Below are positions 1-8,194 of a stretch of 64,000 nucleotides of DNA, in pieces (positions within the stretch are counted from its first letter, which is position 1; each line of letters starts with the position of its first letter). Below the pieces are notes generated by a model. It was not told the origin of the DNA, searched no databases, and saw only the letters and a list, made by a program, of their open reading frames with translations. The position numbers were made by a program, and so were the translations under genes. This DNA is from Methanosarcina mazei S-6 (GTDB taxonomy: Archaea > Halobacteriota > Methanosarcinia > Methanosarcinales > Methanosarcinaceae): positions 1,798,001 to 1,862,000 of the forward strand of contig NZ_CP009512.1 in NCBI RefSeq assembly GCF_000970205.1, in the 5' to 3' direction.

Positions 1-259
1 TGAAAAGCTGTATTTTCTCAGGCAGCCCGGTAAACCCGAGATTTTCCGAGATCCAGCCAATGGAGTTTTCGGAACTGGAATAAATAGCATATTCGCCTTT
101 TCCTTTTATGAATTCGATAAACTCAGCTTCTTCAAGAAGCCTGAGCTTTTTTTCTGTATCAATTCCGGTTGCCATTTCATTTTTTAAAACGGGGATCTGG
201 AGCTCTGCAGCAGTGTTTTTTAAAAATTCAGAGACATAAGGGTAGTCGAGGATCAACAT
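1..259 (-). CDS. N-terminal part of a conserved hypothetical protein
   Basis: An open frame runs from an ATG at 259 leftward off the window edge, about 86 codons. It starts MLILDYPYVSEF and continues with charged and aliphatic residues without a membrane segment or signal peptide. The beginning recalls ATP-grasp-like proteins of Methanosarcina, but the conserved ATP-binding part would lie outside the window, so no function is assigned. It precedes a cell-surface polysaccharide flippase on the same strand (gap about 120 bp), which gives a weak hint of a surface-glycan context. Confidence 0.6.
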   Translation of the reverse strand, partial: MLILDYPYVSEFLKNTAAELQIPVLKNEMATGIDTEKKLRLLEEAEFIEFIKGKGEYAIYSSSENSIGWISENLGFTGLPEKIQLF

Positions 260-383
260 TTTTCTAACCTTTCTTAATATTTTTCGGCGTGGGGTATAAA
301 GCCGGATAACACGGGAGATGAGTAATTAAGACAGGCTGATAATATTAGTTTTGGGGTTGATTTTGTGATCTAATGCACTAAAA

Positions 384-1829
384 TTAAAATTTTTTAGAGT
401 TAAGGCGTGATGCAGGAAAAAGTTTTAAAAAAATAGTTTTATCATCGGAGTCTATCCAGCCCGTGGTATAAAGGACTGCAGCAAAAAGAGGGACTGAAAC
501 AGCACTGAGAAACATGATGTCGGCATACGGTTCCAGAAGGATAATGAATAAAGAAACTACGCCTGCGCCTATGATGGGAGAAATTGTTCCTTTGAGCGGG
601 TTTTCATGTAAAAGGTTCTTATGGACCCAGATCAGACCAAACACCATTGACCCCAGTACTGAAAGTACCGTGGCGACAGCAGCGCCGATGTAACCTGTTG
701 AAGGGATCAGGATAAGGTTCAGGGATACGTTCAGGAGAGCGGCTAAAATAGCTGTTTTTGAGATTATTTGCTGGTTTCCGCTTGAAACACAGGTAGAACT
801 GATAAGTACACTTATGAATGTGATGGCTGTTGCCCAGATAAGGATCTGCAAAGCAATTACTGAGTTCTGATACTCCGGGCCGTAAAAGATCAGGATAATC
901 TTTTCCGAAGCAAAGGTTACCAGAACTGCAATTAGCAAACCTGAAGCAAAAAGATACTTGAATGTCCTGGCATATGCGAAACTGAATGAGTTAAAAGATT
1001 CCTTAAAGTATCTGGACATTAAAGGAAAGGTGGAGGTTGTAAAAGCGGATGGGAGGAAGACAAGAGCATCCGTAAGGCGGTAGGCAGCGGAATAAAAGCC
1101 TACTTCAGCATCCCCGCGCAAAAACGAGAGCATGAGTACATCGATCTTGAAATATACCACTGTAAAGACCGAAGCAATTGCTATTGGAATAGCTTCCCTC
1201 AATAACTGTTTTATTAAAGTGATATCAGGATTAAATGATACTTTAACTAATTTCTTTGAAAATAATACCATTAACAAGTTGTGCACGAAAGTGGCTGAAA
1301 CAGAGGCAAAAATAAAGGTATTGAGCGTTGAGTTTATAGCAACTGCAAGGAAAACAAATAACAGAAGACAGACCCGGCTTACAAGGTTAAATAACAGAGA
1401 GTATTCCATTCTCAGTTTTGCTTCATATATGATTCCGTAAGCTCCTGTCCCACTTATCAGGAGGCCCAGAGATGCTATATAAAGGGCATTTTTTGTTGAG
1501 GAAGGAAATCCTATGAGGTTTATCAGAATAAAGGCTAAAATTATGGCAACGAATGAAAGAAAAAATTTTATTATAGTCCCGTTGCCTATAAGTTTTCCAG
1601 CTTTTCCAGGTTCTTTTGCAGCCTCTCTTACAAGTATCTGATGAACTCCCATATCAGGGATAAAACTGAAGAAATAGATAAAAGCAAAAGCGAAAGAAAA
1701 TATTCCATAGTCTTCGGGTCCAAGGTGACGGGCGATATATAACATCGCGAAGAAACTTAGAATATTTGTTGCAATGCCGTTAAGAAACAAAAACCCGCTA
1801 TTTCGTGCAAGGTATTTAACTGTCTGCAT
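384..1829 (-). CDS. Polysaccharide flippase, Wzx/MATE-like (MOP superfamily)
   Basis: This 481-residue protein is almost entirely hydrophobic, with about 12 to 14 predicted membrane segments, the usual size for O-antigen or polysaccharide flippases. The N-terminus (MQTVKYLARNSGFLFLNG) and the motif ARHLGPEDYGIFSFAF near residue 35 are typical of Polysacc_synt proteins, which move lipid-linked oligosaccharides across the membrane. The ATG at 1829 is the first in frame. It is divergent from the family 2 glycosyltransferase at 2034, with about 200 bp between starts, consistent with a glycan assembly locus. The exact substrate cannot be inferred. Confidence 0.85.
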   Translation of the reverse strand: MQTVKYLARNSGFLFLNGIATNILSFFAMLYIARHLGPEDYGIFSFAFAFIYFFSFIPDMGVHQILVREAAKEPGKAGKLIGNGTIIKFFLSFVAIILAFILINLIGFPSSTKNALYIASLGLLISGTGAYGIIYEAKLRMEYSLLFNLVSRVCLLLFVFLAVAINSTLNTFIFASVSATFVHNLLMVLFSKKLVKVSFNPDITLIKQLLREAIPIAIASVFTVVYFKIDVLMLSFLRGDAEVGFYSAAYRLTDALVFLPSAFTTSTFPLMSRYFKESFNSFSFAYARTFKYLFASGLLIAVLVTFASEKIILIFYGPEYQNSVIALQILIWATAITFISVLISSTCVSSGNQQIISKTAILAALLNVSLNLILIPSTGYIGAAVATVLSVLGSMVFGLIWVHKNLLHENPLKGTISPIIGAGVVSLFIILLEPYADIMFLSAVSVPLFAAVLYTTGWIDSDDKTIFLKLFPASRLNSKKF

Positions 1830-2033
1830 AAAAATATCTATAAGGACTAGGGGGTAGAAGGATATAACTTTATTGCTGATTCATTCCGGAGGCGATTATT
1901 AAATTTAACATAAAATAATTGTAATGCTTCCAGTACTCCCTGTAAAAATAAGTTTAAGAAGAGATATATTTGTTAACACAGTAACTATATATCCCTCTAA
2001 CTTTATTTAGTTATTGAGGGGGAATGAATACCT

Positions 2034-2942
2034 GTGTATGTTTTGATAACACCTGTAAAAGATGAGGACAAGCTTCTTCAAGACGTAGCTGCATCCGTAA
2101 TAAATCAGACTGTAAAGCCTGTCCTCTGGTTAATTATTGATGACGGAAGTACAGACAGCTCTCCAAAAATAATACACAGTCTTGTGTCCAGGTATTTCTG
2201 GATAAAAACCATACGTTTGCCTCCCCATACCAGAGACATAATTTTTCACGTATCTTATGTGTATAAAACCGGGTTTGATTTCGCATTGAGTTATTGCGAG
2301 AGGAACAATATTGACTATAATTTTATCGCTTCAATAGACTCGGATACCATACTTGAAGAAGAATATTTTGAAAAAGTAATAAGAGAATTTGAAGCCAATA
2401 AAAAACTGGGAATTGCGAGCGGGGGATTATACCATGAAATTGATGGAAAATTAAAGCTTTCCGGGCAGGCTGAAAACTTCCCTTCAGGTACAGGAAGAGT
2501 ATGGTCAAAAGAATGTTTTTTCGATACTGATGGCTTTTCCTTAGAACCCTCTGCGGATTCGATCTCAAATGTGAAAGCCATACTCAGAGGCTGGCAAATC
2601 CAGAGGTTTAACGAAATCCAGATGGTAGAAAAAAGATTAACAAGCAGTGCCGAAGGCTTGTGGAAAGGATACAGGTACAACGGATACATGGCTTATTATT
2701 TAAATAAAAATCCGGTATTAATACTGCTAAATGTATTGAATTACACTTTAAAGAGACCGCATTACACAGGAGTGGCCTTTTTACTCGGATATATAAAGCC
2801 AGTAATTAAAAAAGAAGAACGAATAAAAGATATCGAAATTCGGGAGTATTACTGGAGTTACAGGTTAATCGAATACAAAAAACTGGTACACAGGAGAATG
2901 AAATCCCTGGTTTCCGCAGCTGAAACAGCTCAACTTAAATAA
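2034..2942 (+). CDS. Family 2 glycosyltransferase
   Basis: A 302-residue GT-A fold glycosyltransferase. The nucleotide-sugar binding region includes the acidic DDGSTD (residues 36-41) and a DSD metal-binding motif at 102-104 (IASIDSDTIL). No membrane segment is evident, so it is probably a cytosolic or peripheral enzyme transferring a sugar to a glycan or lipid carrier. The start is a GTG at 2034, preceded by TTGAGGGGG around 2014-2020; the ATG at 2023 is out of frame. It faces away from the flippase gene and is followed directly by a 16-bp tandem repeat. Donor and acceptor are unknown. Confidence 0.85.
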   Translation: MYVLITPVKDEDKLLQDVAASVINQTVKPVLWLIIDDGSTDSSPKIIHSLVSRYFWIKTIRLPPHTRDIIFHVSYVYKTGFDFALSYCERNNIDYNFIASIDSDTILEEEYFEKVIREFEANKKLGIASGGLYHEIDGKLKLSGQAENFPSGTGRVWSKECFFDTDGFSLEPSADSISNVKAILRGWQIQRFNEIQMVEKRLTSSAEGLWKGYRYNGYMAYYLNKNPVLILLNVLNYTLKRPHYTGVAFLLGYIKPVIKKEERIKDIEIREYYWSYRLIEYKKLVHRRMKSLVSAAETAQLK

Positions 2943-2958
2943 GATTTCTATCTAATTG

Positions 2959-3054
2959 TATTTTGTTCAAATAATATTTTGTTCAAATAATATTTTGTTC
3001 AAATAATATTTTGTTCAAATAATATTTTGTTCAAATAATATTTTGTTCAAATAA
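2959..3054. repeat. Six tandem copies of a 16-bp unit
   Basis: The unit TATTTTGTTCAAATAA is repeated six times without mismatch, starting 17 bp after the stop of the glycosyltransferase. The length is not a multiple of 3 and the array is AT-rich, so it is not coding. It belongs to a set of short arrays in this window that lie just behind genes. Confidence 0.95.
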
Positions 3055-3242
3055 TATGGCAGTGTCGCGAATTTGTTGTAAATTCCAGGTTAATTTTTTG
3101 GAGACTGTATGCGGAACTAATTTACCGACCTCGAATTTTTGACTCAAAAACTTCTTAAATTTGTAATTTTACAGAAAAATTGGCACACTGCCTTCAAATA
3201 CGTTACAAAAAATTTTTACACGACATTGAAAGTGTTAGTAAT

Positions 3243-3605
3243 ATGAAAATACTTCAAATCCTCTCCCGCCTCTATGTAGCCGACCTTAATCCCGCTCTCG
3301 AATTCTACGAGGAACTCCTCGAAACTCCTGTGGCTATGCGTTTTGAAATCCCGCAAACAGGCGTGGAACTGGCTCAGATAAGTACTATTTTGCTTATAGC
3401 TGGCTCTGAAGAGGCTCTGAAACCATTCAGAAACACACAGGCTACGTTTCTTGTTGATTCTCTCGATAAGTTCAAAACTTTTCTTGAAGAAAATGGAGCA
3501 GAAATCATCCGGGGACCTTCAAAAGTTCCGACAGGCAGGAACATGACGGTAAGACATTCAGACGGGTCGGTGATAGAATATGTGGAGCATTCAAAAATAG
3601 AGTGA
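3243..3605 (+). CDS. VOC (glyoxalase/dioxygenase fold) family protein
   Basis: A 120-residue protein beginning MKILQILSRLYVADLNPALEFYEELL, a typical start of a vicinal oxygen chelate domain: strand, then a helix with FYEELL. The end, GSVIEYVEH, contains the usual last strand with a Glu metal-ligand position. The open frame extends upstream to a TTG at 3180, but the ATG at 3243 gives the normal domain start. Members range from glyoxalases to antibiotic-binding proteins; with only one domain and no partner gene, the substrate is unknown. Confidence 0.75.
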   Translation: MKILQILSRLYVADLNPALEFYEELLETPVAMRFEIPQTGVELAQISTILLIAGSEEALKPFRNTQATFLVDSLDKFKTFLEENGAEIIRGPSKVPTGRNMTVRHSDGSVIEYVEHSKIE

Positions 3606-3737
3606 AAAACCCGTAATTCACTGAATAATCATTGGTGGACTTGCAGGCATAATATCCATTATTCAGGCTCCTACAGTAAATTAAAAGTTTAGAAATACTT
3701 ATTTTTTTAATTAACCTATTTTAAACGTTTTTTTATG

Positions 3738-3831
3738 ATAAGTATATTTATATTTAATCCAATCAATATTTAAATCAGCAATTAATAGATCCCCTATCTA
3801 TGAGCAATTCCATTTAATAGAATGGAATTGC
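3738..3831 (+). promoter_or_regulatory. Promoter and leader hairpin of the YKDG-repeat secreted protein
   Basis: A TATA-rich core at 3738-3760 (containing AAGTATATTTATATTTAAT) is identical over 22 bases to the core at 7613-7634 upstream of the other small secreted protein. About 45 bp further the leader carries a perfect 11-bp hairpin: GCAATTCCATT (3804-3814), loop TAATAG, AATGGAATTGC (3821-3831). A purine-rich GGGAGTAGGG precedes the ATG at 3864. The TATA function is inferred from archaeal promoter spacing. Confidence 0.6.
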
Positions 3832-3863
3832 CATTTCATTGAATTGAACCGGGAGTAGGGTTT

Positions 3864-4190
3864 ATGGAAAATAAGAAATTCACTAAAATAAAAAAGACTC
3901 TTGCTATTTTGCTGGTACTGTGTTTCGCTCTGTCAGTGATAGCTGCGCCAGCAACCGCAGCTTCTAATAACAAAGGCTATAAAGACGGTTATAATAAGGG
4001 ATATAAAGATGGCAAAAAACAGAGCGACAAAGATTGTAAACAATATGGCAGCATGGAAAACCTCCTGAAAATTCCCGCGCCTGTCCTTAAGGATAGCTGG
4101 AAAAAATCCTATAAAAATAGTTACAGAAAAGGCTACGAAAAAGGATACATAGACGGCTATAATGGAAATAGATATTTATGTTTGAAATAA
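3864..4190 (+). CDS. Small secreted protein with YKDG/YxKGY repeats
   Basis: A 108-residue protein with a clear Sec signal peptide: basic start, hydrophobic stretch LAILLVLCFALSVIA, and likely cleavage near residue 32 (ATAA/SNN). The mature part has two blocks of Gly-Tyr-Lys/Asp repeats (GYKDGYNKGYKDG near residues 38-50, and YRKGYEKGYIDGYNG near 90-104) separated by a linker with one Cys. The regular Tyr/Gly/Lys spacing suggests a surface, scaffold or ligand-binding protein, but no known family was recognised. Its promoter core is shared with the gene at 7009, and its 3' end is triplicated (4177-4227). Confidence 0.75.
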   Translation: MENKKFTKIKKTLAILLVLCFALSVIAAPATAASNNKGYKDGYNKGYKDGKKQSDKDCKQYGSMENLLKIPAPVLKDSWKKSYKNSYRKGYEKGYIDGYNGNRYLCLK

Positions 4191-4227
4191 GATTGTGTTT
4201 GAAATAAGGTTATGTTTGAAATAAGGA
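4177..4227. repeat. Three 17-bp copies of a gene 3' end including the stop
   Basis: Units at 4177-4193, 4194-4210 and 4211-4227 share the core TGTTTGAAATAAG. The first unit contains the last codons (Cys-Leu-Lys) and TAA stop of the secreted protein; two more copies follow directly, with 2 to 3 changes each. Confidence 0.9.
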
Positions 4228-5034
4228 AGAAAATTTTCGAAAACCTGAATTTTCAAACATAAAAATATGCGTCCTTTTTAAGCACTGATACTTCACTTAT
4301 CAGGATGCTATTTTATTCCCTCTTTTTTTGTTTAGAGCATAGAATACTCAAAGAATTTTATCCGCTCTATCCTTAACAGAATCTAATAAAGAAAAGTTTC
4401 TATAATTAAGTTATATTAAAATTTTTGGTAATATATAACCTGCATTAATTCGTAATTCGTATCAGGTTTTTTGGATTGTATTTTTACGATGTTATAAATT
4501 CAGATCATAATATGTTTCATATAAATATAAATAATATGAACGAAATGAATTCATAAACTCAATAGAATACAGTAAATATCGAATGGGGATTGGAGAAGGC
4601 TATAAAATTAAAGAGCTGCAGGCATGCGCAAGAATATCAGTGAACTTGGGTTAAGTTTATCAAACTTATCCCGACATAAACATTATTTATAATCGACATC
4701 AGTTAGACACCTTATCATAACAGAAACTTATGATTATTTCTAATTGAGAATCAATATAATATTGAATCTGAAATAGCCCGTGCTAAAAGAGACAATTTAA
4801 ACGTGACAGTAATAACAACACCAGGGTTAAGTTATTGAATGAGGGAGAGGGGACAAGCCGTATTACGCAAAAAAACAGCAGGTTCAAAAAAAGGATGTTA
4901 AAACATGTATTTTGAATGCAGGTAATTTTGAATCCGACAGTGCCCTGTATTTGAATTGATGCAAAGAAATTTCATACTCGCAGTTTTAGCACATAATCCC
5001 CTAGACCCAATTTACATATTGAATTCAGGGGGAA
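4228..5034. other. Intergenic, AT-rich, one hairpin, no convincing gene
   Basis: About 800 bp without a supported gene. A near-perfect hairpin lies at 4648-4672 (GGGTTAAGTTT, loop ATC, AAACTTATCCC, one mismatch) inside a possible 22-codon frame starting ATG at 4624. A purine-rich site (AGGGGGAA) at 5028-5034 is the likely ribosome binding site of the next gene. Confidence 0.5.
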
Positions 5035-5970
5035 ATGAATCTGAGGGTTTACATCATTTGCATTGGTGTTTTACTTGTTTTAGGGTTATCCGGGCTCGCT
5101 TCTGGGGTGCCCTTCATGGAAGACAAAAACACCACAATTGCAACAGTCCATGGAGTGACATATGCGTGGGATACCCTTGAGCCTGTAAATGATACTGTAA
5201 TTGATGTAAACTCCAATCCACCTCAATCAATAGTAGCAAAAGACGGCGCTTATTCTTTTGAATTAACGCCTGGGGACTATACTATAAAAGCCAGTTATTA
5301 CGAGAACAATAGTCTGATTTATTCGAAAGAAACAACCATCGAGATTGAAGATGAAGGAACTTACGTTCTTGATCTCCTTCTTTATCCGGTTTCAGATAAG
5401 AGGGCAACTGAAACAGTCGCGGCTAAAATGAATTCAAATGGTGCGGTTGCCAGCGGGCAAACAAAAAACATCTTGTCAATTATAAGTTATCTGCCAGTAG
5501 CTATTGCACTTTTCCTGCCAGTAGCTATTGTAGTAGCTATTGTACTTTTTCTTCTCGGGGGAGTTTATGAAATAACTAAAAAGTATAGAAAAAGAAATGA
5601 AAAAAGGTCTCAGCAGGGAAAAATTAACATCTCCGGGCTCCTGGTAAAGGCTCTCACCAGGCCCACTTATTCTGGCTTTAACCCGGTTGGAGAAGCGTCC
5701 ATGATAGAGCCGGTAATAGAATCCGGAGAAAACTCTGTAATTGAGACCAATGCTCTTAAAAAAGAGCCGCTCACTCCGGAACTGAATGATGTCCTGAATA
5801 TAATTAGAGGCAATAAGGGAAGGATTACTCAGAAAGACCTGCGGGGCAGATTGAAGTATTCAGAGGTAAAAGTCAGCCTTCTCCTGTCAGAACTTGAAAA
5901 AAGAGGATTGATTAAGAAGTTTAAGAATGGGCGAGAGAATATTGTGGTTTTAATAGAAGAAGATCCCTGA
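5035..5970 (+). CDS. Membrane-anchored protein with ectodomain and C-terminal winged helix
   Basis: A 311-residue protein with four parts: a signal peptide or anchor (residues 1-23, ICIGVLLVLGLSGLASG); an extracellular beta-rich domain of carboxypeptidase-regulatory/Ig type (about 35-120, with GDYTIKASYY and GTYVLDLLLYP); a long membrane segment (about 150-182, LPVAIALFLPVAIVVAIVLF); and a cytosolic winged helix (about 245-311, with GRITQKDLRGRLKYSEVKVS and LEKRGLIKK). This matches archaeal membrane-associated transcription regulators (COG2512-like). It probably senses something outside the cell and acts on DNA inside. The ATG at 5035 follows AGGGGGAA. The 3' end is present three times in tandem (5941-6030). 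Confidence 0.75.
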   Translation: MNLRVYIICIGVLLVLGLSGLASGVPFMEDKNTTIATVHGVTYAWDTLEPVNDTVIDVNSNPPQSIVAKDGAYSFELTPGDYTIKASYYENNSLIYSKETTIEIEDEGTYVLDLLLYPVSDKRATETVAAKMNSNGAVASGQTKNILSIISYLPVAIALFLPVAIVVAIVLFLLGGVYEITKKYRKRNEKRSQQGKINISGLLVKALTRPTYSGFNPVGEASMIEPVIESGENSVIETNALKKEPLTPELNDVLNIIRGNKGRITQKDLRGRLKYSEVKVSLLLSELEKRGLIKKFKNGRENIVVLIEEDP

Positions 5971-6030
5971 ATTGTGATTTTAATAGAGAAAGAGTTCTGA
6001 TTTGTAATTTTTATAGAAAAAGAGCCCTGA
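5941..6030. repeat. Three 30-bp in-frame copies of a gene 3' end with stop
   Basis: 5941-5970, 5971-6000 and 6001-6030 are imperfect copies. Each encodes a nonapeptide like IVVLIEEDP, IVILIEKEF and FVIFIEKEP and each ends in an in-frame TGA. The first copy is the natural end of the membrane-anchored HTH protein. Confidence 0.9.
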
Positions 6031-6133
6031 AACTCCGGGTATCCAGGAAATAGTTTGGAATTTTCAGGATTATTTCTGAAATTTATTCCAGCCTCTGTAT
6101 TTAAGGCCTCTGTGTTTGAGAATAAAAGCAACT

Positions 6134-6215
6134 AAGGGGTTACTTTACTCCTTACAGAGAATGGAATCGTAACCCCTTTACTCCTCCACAGTAAAGAAGC
6201 CATAGTTTCTTTACT
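6134..6215. terminator. Two consecutive perfect hairpins
   Basis: AAGGGGTTAC (6134-6143) pairs with GTAACCCCTT (6169-6178), and AGTAAAGAA (6190-6198) pairs with TTCTTTACT (6207-6215). The phrase CTTTACTCC occurs three times here. The hairpins lie behind the HTH gene and before the IS200 element. They could be termination or processing structures, or a remnant of a small element. Confidence 0.5.
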
Positions 6216-6277
6216 CCAGAGGGGTATATGATAATGAATTAAATCTTTATTACTAAGGGAGCGCAGAGGGTCACGAA

Positions 6278-6962
6278 TACCCCATCCTTTAGGGTGGGGA
6301 TGAAGTGAACCCTCGCCTCTTCGTTTTTCACTTTAAATATCTTAATCCTTGCTTTTTTTGTAAAATAAGCTTGTTTTTGGCACCATAGCCACCGATGGTG
6401 CCATCCATCTATGGCTAGGATGTGATATCAGTTGGAATTACACAGTTTTAGCCATGGCTATGGTCAGATTACCTACCACATCGTGTTGGTGCCTAAGTAT
6501 CGATACAGTATATTCTACAATAAGCGAATTAAAAAAGATTGCGAGTTAATTTTCAGTAACATTTGCACTAAAAATGGCTACAAAATACATGCAATGGAAG
6601 TAGTAAACAATCATGTTCACTTGTTTCTGGAATTCCATCCAAGTAATTCTCTGTCAGAGGTAATTCAATATTTGAAAGGAGGCAGTTCTTACAGACTGTT
6701 CAAGCTCCATCCTGATCTTAAAAACAGTATTGGGGTGGAAGTCTATGGTCAAATGGAAAGTTCTATCGATCCGTTGGAAACGTAACTGCTGATACAATTA
6801 AGCATTACATTAAAGAATCGCAAGGAAAACCGAGTGAAGAGTCTCAATTGTATAGATTCATGAGATCCGAGCAAAGAAAACTTGATGATTTCTAACTACC
6901 AGAACAACCGGGCGGGCGGCCCGAAGCATACCCCATCCTTTAGGGTGGGGTGGCCGCCCGCA
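6278..6962 (+). mobile_element. IS200/IS605-family element (tnpA only), decayed
   Basis: Both ends carry the same sequence in the same orientation, with hairpin CCCCATCCTTTAGGGTGGGG at 6280-6299 and 6931-6950. Same-orientation subterminal hairpins are typical of IS200/IS605 elements recognised by a Y1 HUH transposase. The right hairpin is enclosed in a second 10-bp stem (6912-6921 with 6952-6961, GCGGGCGGCC/GGCCGCCCGC). Exact boundaries are uncertain because these elements make no target duplication. No tnpB is present. The transposase is frameshifted. Confidence 0.75.
6432..6895 (+). pseudogene. tnpA: IS200-family transposase TnpA, frameshifted
   Basis: The first 117 codons encode a Y1 transposase start (SHGYGQITYHIVLVPKYRY) and the HUH motif HVH at residues 61-63. 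The frame then leaves the family sequence after HPDLK and stops at 6783-6785. The -1 frame continues with WGGSLWSNGKFYRSVGNVT, which contains the expected catalytic Tyr region, and runs to TAA at 6893-6895. The break lies at an A run (6720-6724); one more A would restore the whole protein. This is a one-base deletion, a sequencing error, or less likely recoding. Confidence 0.8.
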
Positions 6963-7008
6963 ATTTGATTTTTTATACTAGATTTAATTAACTTCTGCCT
7001 TTATATAA

Positions 7009-7398
7009 TTAGCACACCTTATAGCAGCCGCCGAACCAGCTGTTATACATGAAGAGCCATTTCATGTAAGCATTAAACCATTTCATATAGAGTATGTACC
7101 ATTTTTTGTATGCCTGGGTGTGTTTCTTCGTATTCCAGTGCTTCCTCTCTTTGTCGAATTTACCCTTTTGTTTGTTCCAGTTGTTCTTTTCTTTATCAAG
7201 TTTCTTCTTCTTGGCACTGTCTACTTTTTTGAACCTATCGTCTTTCTTAGGGTCCTTCTTATTGAACTTATCAAACTTATTGTCCCTCTTATCGTCCTTC
7301 TTGTACTTTTCATCATATCCCGCACTTGCCGATGCAGCTGTCACTGACAGTAAAAAACAGACTGCTATAAATACGCTCAGTATTTTCTTTATTTTCAA
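7009..7398 (-). CDS. Small secreted Lys/Asp-rich protein with aromatic tail
   Basis: A 129-residue protein with a Sec signal peptide (KKILSVFIAVCFLLSVTAASASA, likely cut near residue 27). A charged low-complexity region follows, with repeats such as KYKKDDKRDNKFDKF (about residues 32-75, possibly helical). The C-terminal third is rich in Trp, Tyr and Met (KWYILYMKWFNAYMKWLFMY) and ends with two Cys. The start is a TTG at 7398 preceded by AAAGGAG about 10 bases upstream. No family was recognised. Signal peptide style and promoter core match the gene at 3864, so both may belong to one surface-protein regulon. Confidence 0.65.
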   Translation of the reverse strand: MKIKKILSVFIAVCFLLSVTAASASAGYDEKYKKDDKRDNKFDKFNKKDPKKDDRFKKVDSAKKKKLDKEKNNWNKQKGKFDKERKHWNTKKHTQAYKKWYILYMKWFNAYMKWLFMYNSWFGGCYKVC

Positions 7399-7527
7399 CT
7401 ACCATCCACTCCTTTATTTTATTTTGATCTTTTATTGATGTTAGATATGGAAAATCGATGATTTTTCCAGACATTCCTGACTTTTCCGAAAACACCGATT
7501 TGTTCTGTTTTGCCCCAAAATGTCTTT

Positions 7528-7634
7528 CCGGCTATCTGCCGGTTGCTGAAATCAATTTATATTCAAACCGTCTTGCCGCCATCTTGCGGCTTGACAATTC
7601 TAAAATTCCCCAGATTAAATATAAATATACTTAT
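7528..7634 (-). promoter_or_regulatory. Promoter and double-hairpin leader of the gene at 7009
   Basis: Read on the minus strand, a promoter core at 7634-7613 (identical over 22 bases to 3738-3759) is followed by two short GC hairpins in an AT-rich leader: GCCGC-AAGATG-GCGGC (7590-7575) and CCGGC-AGATA-GCCGG (7542-7528). Both loops contain AGAT. The gene starts at 7398, so the transcript would have a leader of about 200 bases. Confidence 0.55.
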
Positions 7635-8194
7635 ATCTGAAAACAACTTATACTGGTTTAATTAAGAAAATAAATGTTATTAAGAATCTGAAAGAAAAAA
7701 TAAGATTTTTTAAGTTTTTAAATCGATTAATAATTCTATTTGATCCGTATAAAGTTGTTAAAATACCTTAAACATCATATTTTGTAAATGGATTCTTGAA
7801 AAAATCGGGAATAAAAGTTCCATTTCATTTCGTCCCGGAGAAAAAAGGCACCTCTTTTATTAAATATTGGTAATTTAATTTTATCAATAGTTTGCGTCAG
7901 TTGTTTATTTACCAGGCATTTCTGTAAGTTACTGGCAAAGAAATTTCCTTATTAAAAAAAGAGATAAACTTAAATTTACTTTAAAGTGAAAAGTGATTAA
8001 AAGAAGATATGTGGAGAAATAAATATTTCTAAACTTTTAATTTCAGATAAGTTTGCCATCAGACAGCAGAATACATATAAAGGCTTTTAAAATATCATAT
8101 TTTAAAAAATAAGCGCTATTTTCGCCTATTCAATAATTATTCATTGCTGGCAAGAACAGGCAAATATAGTAGATAAAGGAGAAATGGAAGAGAA
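7635..8194. other. AT-rich spacer without recognised features
   Basis: About 560 bp with stops in all frames and no repeat array. It presumably holds the promoter of the EFR1-type gene at 8195. Nothing else is supported. Confidence 0.5.

Noticed and set aside
6717-6726. Programmed -1 frameshift in the IS200-type transposase
   Set aside because: In the reading frame the site is T AAA AAC, which is not a proper X XXY YYZ heptamer because the first base is T, and no downstream structure is evident. A missing A is simpler.
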